From Selenomonadaceae bacterium (lineage in GTDB: Bacteria; Bacillota; Negativicutes; Selenomonadales; Selenomonadaceae), in NCBI GenBank assembly GCA_017390245.1, contig JAFPCE010000280.1:1-11587 (forward strand): DNA of 11,587 nucleotides. Direction: 5' to 3'. Within the stretch, counting starts at the first letter, position 1; every line of letters starts with the position of its first letter. The notes beneath the pieces are model-generated. The model worked only from the letters and a program-made list of their open reading frames with translations. It ran no database searches and was not told where the DNA came from. Positions 5,182-11,587 of the stretch are shown one piece after another. A program made the translations under genes and the position numbers.

Positions 5182-6624
5182 ATGGAAAAAGACAGAAACA
5201 AGCAGGAAACTATGGACAGCCATGCAATATTGCAGCGAATGGATTTTTTAAATTTGAAGGTTGGCTTGGAAAGATGTCTTGAGGATGAGGATTTCTATCT
5301 GGATGTTTTAGAAGCCTTTGTAGAGGAAAATCTGTTAAATGAGCTGAAAGGCCTGTACCTGGAGAATAACTGGGCTAAATATCGTGTGAAGGTTCATACC
5401 CTGAAGAGCTCAGCAGCTTATATTGGGGCAGAGGACCTTTCTGCCAAGGCTAAGCGCATGGAGCTGGCTGCCAGGGACGGGGATGACGATTACATCAACC
5501 GCATGCACTATCCGCTCATGGTTAAATATGAGGATATATTGCGCCAGATTGACAGAATACTGCAGCTCAGGGGCACTTCCCATTACCGCAACCAGATAGA
5601 GAAATTTAAACTGCTTTTAGTAGATGATAATGAACTTTTCCGCCAGGAGTCTGCCTATGTTTTATCTATGAATTATGATGTAGAGGAGGCTGGCTCAGGG
5701 GAGGAGATGTACCAGAAGCTGGATAGCGGCTTCATACCAGACTTGATTTTGCTGGATGTGTATATGCCGGGAGCGGATGGACACCGGGTAATTAAGGATT
5801 TGCGGGATAATGAGCGCTATGGAGATATTCCAGTAGCCTTTATGACGGCAGATAATACACCAGAGTCTATGGCAAAGGGCTTCCGTGAGGGTGCATCAGA
5901 ATATATCACCAAGCCTATTAACCGTGAGATTGTTGAAGCCAGAATTAACAGAGTGCTGCACCTGTCAAGACTGCAGAAGAGCCTGCAGCATGAGGTGAGG
6001 CTCCGGACTATGGTCGATAAGGAGCGGAACCAGCGTGTGGCTACTGTATTTGAACAGATAGTCAATGCTCTGGCTAACACCATTACAGCTAAGGATGCCT
6101 ATACCAGAGGCCATTCTGACAGAGTTGCTAAATACGCGGTGATGATAGCGGAAAATCTCCAGTATGACCAGGAGAAGCTGACCTATGTGAGATACGCAGG
6201 CATGCTGCACGATATAGGCATGATAGGCATACCTACCAGCCTGGTGAATAAGCCAGAAAAGCTGACTGAGGAAGAATATGCTACTGTAAAAAAGCACACC
6301 AATATTGGCTCTGATATATTAAAGGGCATCACGGCTGTGCCAGATATTGCCGGCGGTGCTAAGTGGCACCATGAAAGATATGACGGTACAGGCTATCCCG
6401 ACAGGCTGAAGGCTATGGATATTCCAGAAATAGCCAGAATACTGGCAGTAGCAGATGCCTATGATTCCATGACTTCTGACAGAGCATTTCGCAGCAGGAT
6501 GACTCAGCAGCAGGTTATGAATGAACTGGAAAAAGGCATTGGCAAACAGTTTGACCCTGTATTTGCCAATATTATGTTAGAGATAATAAAAAATGATGTT
6601 GATTTTGAGTTACGAGAGAAGTGA
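5182..6624 (+). CDS. HPt-REC-HD-GYP signalling protein, predicted c-di-GMP phosphodiesterase
   Basis: HD-GYP domains hydrolyse the second messenger cyclic di-GMP, so this is the likely output of the cluster. From the ATG at 5182 the protein has 480 residues. An N-terminal HPt domain (about 20-130) carries VHTLKSSAAYIGAEDLS with phospho-acceptor His72. A REC domain (about 142-260) has the acidic pair D148-D149, phospho-acceptor Asp192 in LILLDVYMPG, Thr222 and Lys244 (TKP). The HD-GYP domain (about 285-470) has RGHSDRV, the HD pair H343-D344 in MLHDIGMIGIP, HHERYDGTGYPD (396-407) and VADAYDSMTSDR. All key residues are present, so activity is expected. No membrane segment is visible. An in-frame TTG at 5158 would add eight residues; the ATG is preferred although only GGTGG precedes it. 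The stop overlaps the next gene by one base. HPt in front of REC-HD-GYP is uncommon. Confidence 0.92.
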   Translation: MEKDRNKQETMDSHAILQRMDFLNLKVGLERCLEDEDFYLDVLEAFVEENLLNELKGLYLENNWAKYRVKVHTLKSSAAYIGAEDLSAKAKRMELAARDGDDDYINRMHYPLMVKYEDILRQIDRILQLRGTSHYRNQIEKFKLLLVDDNELFRQESAYVLSMNYDVEEAGSGEEMYQKLDSGFIPDLILLDVYMPGADGHRVIKDLRDNERYGDIPVAFMTADNTPESMAKGFREGASEYITKPINREIVEARINRVLHLSRLQKSLQHEVRLRTMVDKERNQRVATVFEQIVNALANTITAKDAYTRGHSDRVAKYAVMIAENLQYDQEKLTYVRYAGMLHDIGMIGIPTSLVNKPEKLTEEEYATVKKHTNIGSDILKGITAVPDIAGGAKWHHERYDGTGYPDRLKAMDIPEIARILAVADAYDSMTSDRAFRSRMTQQQVMNELEKGIGKQFDPVFANIMLEIIKNDVDFELREK

Positions 6625-7007
6625 TGGCAATGAAGAAGATTCTTGTAGTGGATGACAGCGTTATTAATCTGAAAATGGCTGAAAAGGTGCTGAAGCTCAA
6701 TGAGGATTACAAGCCAGTGCTGGTTCCATCTGGTTCCAGGGCTATGAAGTTCCTCTCTGCCAATGTGCCAGATATGATATTGCTGGATGTACTGATGCCA
6801 GAAATGGATGGTTTTGCTGTGCTGGCAGCCATTCAGGAAAAGCCGGAGCTGGCCAATGTACCAGTTGTCTTTCTTACAGCAGATGAAGATCCGGAGACTG
6901 CAGCCAGAGCAAAGGCTGCAGGAGTAAAGGCATTCATTAAAAAGCCATTTGCCAAGCAGGATCTGCTGGATGCAGTGGCAAAATACCTGGCTGAGGGGGA
7001 CAACTAA
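6624..7007 (+). CDS. Single-domain response regulator (CheY-like)
   Basis: The protein is 127 residues from the ATG at 6624 and consists of one REC domain with no output domain. The conserved residues are all visible: D10-D11 in KKILVVDDS, phospho-acceptor Asp55 in MILLDVLMPEMDG, Thr85 in VVFLTADED and Lys107 in IKKPF. The start overlaps the upstream stop (TGATG), which suggests translational coupling. GTG at 6621 and ATG at 6630 are equally open alternatives, the latter giving the typical MKKILVVDD start. Lying between an HD-GYP protein with an HPt domain and a hybrid kinase, it most likely receives phosphate from that kinase or shuttles it between the relay's HPt domains. This is an inference from gene order. 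Confidence 0.93.
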   Translation: MAMKKILVVDDSVINLKMAEKVLKLNEDYKPVLVPSGSRAMKFLSANVPDMILLDVLMPEMDGFAVLAAIQEKPELANVPVVFLTADEDPETAARAKAAGVKAFIKKPFAKQDLLDAVAKYLAEGDN

Positions 7008-9377
7008 GTGGGCAGTTATGAAGATAAGAAGGTAATCCTGCAGGAGCTGGAGGAGCTGAAGGCTATTGAGCAGGAAAGAGAACCTGTGGCAAGACATGAT
7101 ACCAGGAAGGCTTTAAGCAAGGATGCAGATGTGAAGGCTCTGCAGATAGAGAATAAAAAGCTGCGGCGGGAAATCAAGCGTTTAGAACGTGAAAATCACA
7201 TCCTGGCTACCATGAATGACCAGGTAAACAAATTCAGGGAATTTAGTGACCAGCTGAAGGGCATGCAGGTTTTCTATAATGCCATGCTGCTGCAGAACTC
7301 GCCAAATATTTCCATTATGCTGGATATGGACCTGAATACGGTCATGGCAACTGACCCATACTATCAGAGGGCAATGCATACTCCAGAGGAAATCAATGCC
7401 GGTATGCCTGTTTCTGAGGTGTTTAAGGGCTTAATTGACCATAATGGCTGCCGTCATTTAAAGGAAATGTGCATTGAGGCCAGGGACCAGGGCAAGAACA
7501 TCCAGTACATGGATAAAATGGATGTCCATGGCATAGAGGAGAATTTTGACATTTACATCCGCCCTGCTATTAACAACAAGGGTGAGATTGCTGGTGTCAT
7601 GATTATTCTAGTGGACATTACGGATATTATTCTGGCTAAGGAAAAGGCTGAAAGTGCGGACAGAGCCAAGACCAGCTTCTTAGCTAACATGTCCCATGAA
7701 ATCCGTACGCCTATGAATGCTATTAACGGCATGTCTGACTTTATTATCCGTGATACTACAGACCCATTTGCACGGGAAAATGCGGTGCTGATAAAGAATG
7801 CTTCCGTTTCCCTGCTGGGCATCATCAATGATATCCTGGACTTCTCCAAGATAGAAGCCGGCAAGATGGACCTGGTGCAGGTGCCATATCAGATGTCGTC
7901 TATTATCAGCGATGTATCCACCATGATTAACATCCGCCTGCAGGATAAGCCTGTCAAGCTGGTGCTGGAGGTGGATAAGAACATTCCATACAGCATGATT
8001 GGTGATGAAATCCGCATTAAGCAGATAATGGTTAATCTTCTGAATAATGCTGTGAAGTTTACCAATGAGGGTACTATTACTTTGCGCATGACCTATGAGA
8101 AGCTGAAGGATGGCAAAAGCGTTAAGATATACGGCAGCGTAGAGGATAGCGGCATCGGCATCAAGCCAAAGGATATGGTAAAGCTGTTCTCTAGCTTTGA
8201 ACAGGTGGATACCAAGCGCAACCGCTCTGTGGAGGGTACAGGCCTGGGGCTGGCCATCAGCCGCAAGCTGTGCCAGTCTATGGGTGGCGAGATAAATGTA
8301 GACAGCGTTTATGGCAAGGGCAGTATCTTCTCCTGGACCATGATTAATGAAGTGGTTGACTGGCATCCAATGGGTACAGTTACCCGTTCTGCTTCTCTGG
8401 CGCAGCAGGAAATGTTTAAGTACACCTTTACCGCGGAAAATGCCCGGGTACTGATTGTGGATGATAACAAGGTTAACCTGAAGGTAGCTGAAGGCATGCT
8501 GGCTCCGTACAAGCTGCAGGTGGTAACTGCAGACAGCGGTATGGCAGCTCTGAACATCCTGAAGAAGGATCTCTTTGATATCGTCTTTATGGATCACATG
8601 ATGCCAGTGCTGGATGGCGTAGAGACGCTGTACAAGATGCGGGAAATGCCAGAGCACAGGGATAGTGTGGTAGTGGCTTTGACGGCTAACGCTATCAGCG
8701 GTGTGAAGGAGCAGTACCTGGCTCACGGTTTCCAGGGATTTTTGCCAAAGCCTATCGAGGCCAAGGCACTGGATGAATGTCTCAGGACCTTTATTGATCC
8801 AGCCAAGATAAAGATACTGGACAAACCATTTACATCCCAAATGGAGGAGGTAGACAGGGATATTCTGCGCCAGGTATATACTGATGGCAAAAAGAAACTG
8901 AGATTATTAGGGGATTTAGTAGAAAAACAAGACTTTACCAACTATACTATTGAAGTACACGCACTGAAAAGTGTAGCAGCACTGATTGGCAGGGAGCAGC
9001 TTTCTAAGATGGCCAGAGAGCATGAAATGGCCGGCAAGAATGGTGACTATGCCTTTATCATTAAAAATGTTGATAAGCTATTGGCAAATTACAGTGCAGT
9101 TCTGGCAGATATCAGCGACAGCTTTGTGGATGAAATGCTGCAAAAGCAGCTGGGAAATGAGCTGGAGGAGGTATCCCGCCAGGAGGTTGAGGACGTTATT
9201 AATGAAATGAATCAGGCTTTAGGGGAATATGACCTGGAGGGCTTTGGAGCTTTGATTAAGAAGATGTCGAAATTCAAGATTACTGATGAGGAGCGTGCCT
9301 TGCTGCAGGAAATGGAAACTGCAGGCAGTGATTTTGATTATGATGCTTTGGAAAAGCTTATTGGCCAGTGGAAATAA
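7008..9377 (+). CDS. Soluble hybrid histidine kinase: coiled coil-PAS-HisKA-HATPase-REC-HPt
   Basis: This 789-residue protein autophosphorylates and feeds a phosphorelay. In order: a charged helical N-terminus, likely coiled coil (about 10-85); a PAS-like sensor (about 92-210, ending in VMIILVDITD); HisKA with the H-box SFLANMSHEIRTPMNAI and His230; HATPase with NLLNNAVKF (343-351), EDSGIGI (379-385) and EGTGLGLAI (409-417); REC with D485-D486, phospho-acceptor Asp529, Thr559 and Lys581; and an HPt with His651 in VHALKS. The tail (about 710-789) holds two similar helical pieces (EYDLEGFGALIKK and DFDYDALEKLIGQ). No transmembrane segment is seen, so sensing is probably cytosolic. The GTG start is supported by GAGGGGG (6993-6999) 8 bp upstream, directly after the previous stop. 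The FIST gene follows by 21 bp, and the FIST protein is a likely upstream partner. Confidence 0.95.
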   Translation: MGSYEDKKVILQELEELKAIEQEREPVARHDTRKALSKDADVKALQIENKKLRREIKRLERENHILATMNDQVNKFREFSDQLKGMQVFYNAMLLQNSPNISIMLDMDLNTVMATDPYYQRAMHTPEEINAGMPVSEVFKGLIDHNGCRHLKEMCIEARDQGKNIQYMDKMDVHGIEENFDIYIRPAINNKGEIAGVMIILVDITDIILAKEKAESADRAKTSFLANMSHEIRTPMNAINGMSDFIIRDTTDPFARENAVLIKNASVSLLGIINDILDFSKIEAGKMDLVQVPYQMSSIISDVSTMINIRLQDKPVKLVLEVDKNIPYSMIGDEIRIKQIMVNLLNNAVKFTNEGTITLRMTYEKLKDGKSVKIYGSVEDSGIGIKPKDMVKLFSSFEQVDTKRNRSVEGTGLGLAISRKLCQSMGGEINVDSVYGKGSIFSWTMINEVVDWHPMGTVTRSASLAQQEMFKYTFTAENARVLIVDDNKVNLKVAEGMLAPYKLQVVTADSGMAALNILKKDLFDIVFMDHMMPVLDGVETLYKMREMPEHRDSVVVALTANAISGVKEQYLAHGFQGFLPKPIEAKALDECLRTFIDPAKIKILDKPFTSQMEEVDRDILRQVYTDGKKKLRLLGDLVEKQDFTNYTIEVHALKSVAALIGREQLSKMAREHEMAGKNGDYAFIIKNVDKLLANYSAVLADISDSFVDEMLQKQLGNELEEVSRQEVEDVINEMNQALGEYDLEGFGALIKKMSKFKITDEERALLQEMETAGSDFDYDALEKLIGQWK

Positions 9378-9398
9378 TTTTTAGTTGGAGGAGGATAA

Positions 9399-10589
9399 AT
9401 GAGATCGGTTGTATTATTTACAGAAGAAATAGATGATCTGGATGAGGCTATGTTCCAGCTGAAGCAGCAGTTTGCGGGATTTGAGCTGGGCAAGAGTACT
9501 GCGGGAGTTGTTTTTGCCCATCCAGATACAGATTTTGAGGAGCTGACCAGGCGCCTGAAGGAGGAACTGGGAGTTCCTTTCATTGGCAGCAGCGCCATGG
9601 CACTTTTAACTCCTTATGGTTTTAAGACAGAAGGGATTATTATCCAGATTTATACTGCAGATGACTGTCTGCTGCAGATCGGCACTACTGGGGAGATTGA
9701 TGCCGGTACTGAAAAGGCTGCCATTGAGAGCATGTATAAGGAGCTTAAGAGCAATATAACAGACAGGGAACACCTGATACTGACCTATGGCAATCTGCCT
9801 ATAGGCATGGCCGGGGATGACTGTGTGGAAATACTGAATAGCTTAAGCGAGCCGGATACAGTGATTTATGGTGGTCTGGCTTCTGATGAATTTTCCAGAG
9901 ATGACTGCAGGGTTTTCTGCGGGGAACAGATTATTCATCATGGACTGGCAGTACTGGTTATTTCGGGGCGCCTGAGGCCATTTACCAGATATCAGTTTAC
10001 TGTGGCTAATTTACTGGATTATGATGCCAAGGCTACTGAGGTAGAGGGGACGAAGGTTAAGAAGCTGAATGGAGTTAAAATGGCTGATGCTATCCAGGCA
10101 GCGGGTTTTTCTTTGATTAACAAGGAAACCTTTGGTGAATATGTAAGCTTTCCTTTCCGGGTGACCTATACCACAGAGGATGGGGATGAAATACAGTATA
10201 TGCGCCATCTGGCACAGATTGATGAAACTGACGGTGCTGGCGTATTTTTAGGCAAGGTGCCTAAGGGAGCCCAGGTAGAGGTGGCGCTGGTGAGTCGTAA
10301 GGATATCCATGATTCGGTGGCAGCAGTGGCTAAAGAGTCCCTGAGGAAGGTGCTGGGTACTGCGGATTATACGTATTCCTCCGTGCTGGTTACGTCCTGT
10401 GCTTCCAGGCTCATGAGCTATTCCAGGGAGATTAGCAGGGAGACTACAGAATATGTAAGCCTGATACCAGAGGGTATCTCTATGTGCGGCTTCTATTCCT
10501 TTGGGGAATTCTGCCCGGCAGAGTCATTGAATACTCATAAAAATATCAATAGCTTTCATAACGCAACATTTACTATGCTGGTTATGTAA
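9399..10589 (+). CDS. FIST-domain sensory protein (FIST_N + FIST_C)
   Basis: FIST proteins are cytoplasmic ligand-binding sensors found with histidine kinases and c-di-GMP enzymes. Some, the NosP group of Proteobacteria, bind haem and nitric oxide and control a partner kinase; others were proposed to sense small molecules such as amino acids. The 396-residue product fits the two-domain family. FIST_N (about 30-200) includes GVPFIGSSAMALLTPYG and the conserved VIYGGLASDE (155-164). FIST_C (about 215-390) includes VLVTSCASRLM (329-339), the signature MCGFYSFGEFCP (362-373) and FHNATFTMLV at the end. Seven cysteines are present (90, 142, 170, 174, 334, 363, 372). No signal peptide or membrane segment is seen. 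The ATG has GGAGGAGG (9387-9394) just upstream. The gene lies 21 bp after the hybrid kinase, which suggests it modulates that kinase. The ligand is unknown; haem binding cannot be judged from sequence alone. Confidence 0.9.
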   Translation: MRSVVLFTEEIDDLDEAMFQLKQQFAGFELGKSTAGVVFAHPDTDFEELTRRLKEELGVPFIGSSAMALLTPYGFKTEGIIIQIYTADDCLLQIGTTGEIDAGTEKAAIESMYKELKSNITDREHLILTYGNLPIGMAGDDCVEILNSLSEPDTVIYGGLASDEFSRDDCRVFCGEQIIHHGLAVLVISGRLRPFTRYQFTVANLLDYDAKATEVEGTKVKKLNGVKMADAIQAAGFSLINKETFGEYVSFPFRVTYTTEDGDEIQYMRHLAQIDETDGAGVFLGKVPKGAQVEVALVSRKDIHDSVAAVAKESLRKVLGTADYTYSSVLVTSCASRLMSYSREISRETTEYVSLIPEGISMCGFYSFGEFCPAESLNTHKNINSFHNATFTMLVM

Positions 10590-10603
10590 AGGGAGGCATT
10601 AGG

Positions 10604-11509
10604 TTGGATTTTCGGCAGCTTGAATATTTTGTTACTATCAGCAGGGAAAAGAATTTTACCCGTACTGCTGAGGTTTTGCATGTTTCCCAGCCATCTGTCA
10701 CCAAGGCTATTAAAAACCTGGAGGCAGAGCTGTCCTTAAAGCTCATTGACAGAAGGCAGAAGCATGTAACCCTTACCAATGAGGGCAAGGCCTTTTTACT
10801 TCATGCTGAGCAGATTATGCAGGCAGTGGAGGATACATACAGGGACATGGAGAGATTCCAGCTGGAAAAGCAGGGAACGGTGCATTTTGGCATACCGCCT
10901 ATGGTAGAGGCTTATCTGTTTCCAGATTTGTTCACCAGCTTCAAAGCCATGTATCCTGACATGAATCTTGATGTAAAGGAATATGGCGACTCTACAGAGG
11001 TTGTGGCTAAGGCAGAGTCTGGTGAGCTGGATTTTGGTATTATTTTTTCCAATGATGCCATTGACCAGGCAAATAAAATGCTGATTATGACTGATAACAT
11101 GAGCCTGTGTATCAGCCCGGAGCATCCTTTGTCCCGCAAAGAGGTTATCAGCTTTGATGATCTCAGGGATGAGCATTTTATCATGCAGCAGTCCAACACT
11201 TACCAGCACCAGCATGTATATGGCCGCTGTGTGGAGCGGGGCTATGTGCCGGATATACTGCTTTGTACTACCCAGCTGAAGACGATTAAGCAGCTGGTGG
11301 GCAACAGGCTGGGCATTTCAGTTCTGCCAGATTTTGTCACTAATGAGGAGACAATTCTGGTAAGGCGCCAGCTGACACCGCCCCTTTCTGTTAATATCTG
11401 TCTTTACTGGGGCAAAAATAAAAAGCTTTCAGAAATGGATAAGAGATTTCTGGATTTCATGAAGCATTACATAGCTTCAGAGGAGTTCCAGGCGCATTTC
11501 CACAAATGA
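10604..11509 (+). CDS. LysR-type transcriptional regulator
   Basis: The 301-residue protein has the normal length and layout of a LysR-type regulator. An N-terminal winged helix-turn-helix (about residues 1-60: MDFRQLEYFVTISREKNFTR, then TAEVLHVSQPSVTKAIKNLE) is followed by a linker helix and a two-lobed periplasmic-binding-like effector domain (about 90-295), with the typical VGNRLGISVLPDFV near the end. The start is TTG at 10604: it gives the canonical MDxRQLxYF N-terminus and has GGGAGG (10591-10596) 7 bp upstream, and no ATG is available. The gene begins 14 bp after the FIST gene on the same strand, with no promoter of its own visible, so it is likely cotranscribed. LysR regulators are more often divergent from their targets, so it may control the cluster itself or genes outside the window. 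Effector unknown. Confidence 0.93.
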   Translation: MDFRQLEYFVTISREKNFTRTAEVLHVSQPSVTKAIKNLEAELSLKLIDRRQKHVTLTNEGKAFLLHAEQIMQAVEDTYRDMERFQLEKQGTVHFGIPPMVEAYLFPDLFTSFKAMYPDMNLDVKEYGDSTEVVAKAESGELDFGIIFSNDAIDQANKMLIMTDNMSLCISPEHPLSRKEVISFDDLRDEHFIMQQSNTYQHQHVYGRCVERGYVPDILLCTTQLKTIKQLVGNRLGISVLPDFVTNEETILVRRQLTPPLSVNICLYWGKNKKLSEMDKRFLDFMKHYIASEEFQAHFHK

Positions 11510-11550
11510 TAAAAACTAAGTTTTTCTATAAAATAGGTTAATATTTATTA

Positions 11551-11586
11551 AAAAATACTACTCCCCAGATGAGTAGTATTTTTTTT
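11551..11586. terminator. Intrinsic terminator after the LysR gene, possibly bidirectional
   Basis: AATACTACTC (11554-11563) pairs perfectly with GAGTAGTATT (11571-11580) around a 7-nt loop. Flanking A and T tracts extend the stem to about 13 bp and supply a T-run to 11586. The A-rich left flank (11549-11555) could serve the opposite strand too. It lies 41 bp after the LysR stop and closes the signalling cluster. Confidence 0.88.
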
Positions 11587-11587
11587 A

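Noticed and set aside
6504..7097. 197-codon open frame on the - strand opposite the response regulator
   Set aside because: It spans three real genes on the other strand, is rich in H, C and Q, and shows no domain or ribosome binding site that supports translation.
7680..8840. 386-codon open frame on the - strand opposite the hybrid kinase
   Set aside because: It is antisense to a kinase with every catalytic motif. Its composition (many H, Q and L, no recognisable domain) is typical of the reverse complement of a codon-biased gene.
1..11587. CRISPR arrays, tRNA or rRNA genes, transposases, phage genes or toxin-antitoxin pairs
   Set aside because: I saw no regularly spaced long repeats, no tRNA-like cloverleaf and no gene of these families on either strand.

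Overview
The window looks like chromosomal DNA from a low-to-mid GC member of the Bacillota. The rpsP-khpA-ylqD-rimM-trmD order, strong purine-rich ribosome binding sites and use of TTG and GTG starts support this. Full-length two-component proteins, a LysR regulator and a Feo system with a Cys-rich small protein suggest an anaerobe, perhaps a Negativicutes relative. That placement is an inference from gene content and protein style; no marker here decides the genus. All genes are on the + strand.

Region 1 (1-2160) is a translation operon: the 3' end of rpsP (ribosomal protein S16), khpA (KH-domain RNA-binding protein), a ylqD-family gene, rimM (16S processing factor) and trmD (tRNA m1G37 methyltransferase). 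It ends at a strong intrinsic terminator. The rplS gene that often follows trmD is not here.

Region 2 (2161-5033) is a ferrous iron uptake locus. A 414-bp spacer carries a degenerate 15-bp tandem repeat (2192-2266). It then carries a near-consensus sigma-A-type promoter (TTGACA, 17 bp, TATCAT) covered by three Fur-box-like elements at about 25-bp spacing. The promoter is followed by feoA, feoB and a 58-residue membrane-anchored Cys-rich small protein (4780-4956), then a terminator.

Region 3 (5034-11587) is a signalling cluster. It encodes an HPt-REC-HD-GYP protein (predicted c-di-GMP phosphodiesterase), a single-domain response regulator, a soluble PAS-like hybrid histidine kinase with REC and HPt domains, a FIST-domain sensor and a LysR-type regulator. 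Gaps are 0 to 21 bp and the cluster ends in a terminator, so it reads as one operon. Together the proteins contain three REC domains, two HPt domains, one kinase core, one cytoplasmic FIST sensor and one c-di-GMP-degrading output. The FIST + histidine kinase + c-di-GMP enzyme combination resembles the NosP/NahK nitric-oxide circuits of Proteobacteria. The working hypothesis is a FIST-gated phosphorelay that controls c-di-GMP; ligand and target genes cannot be read from the sequence.
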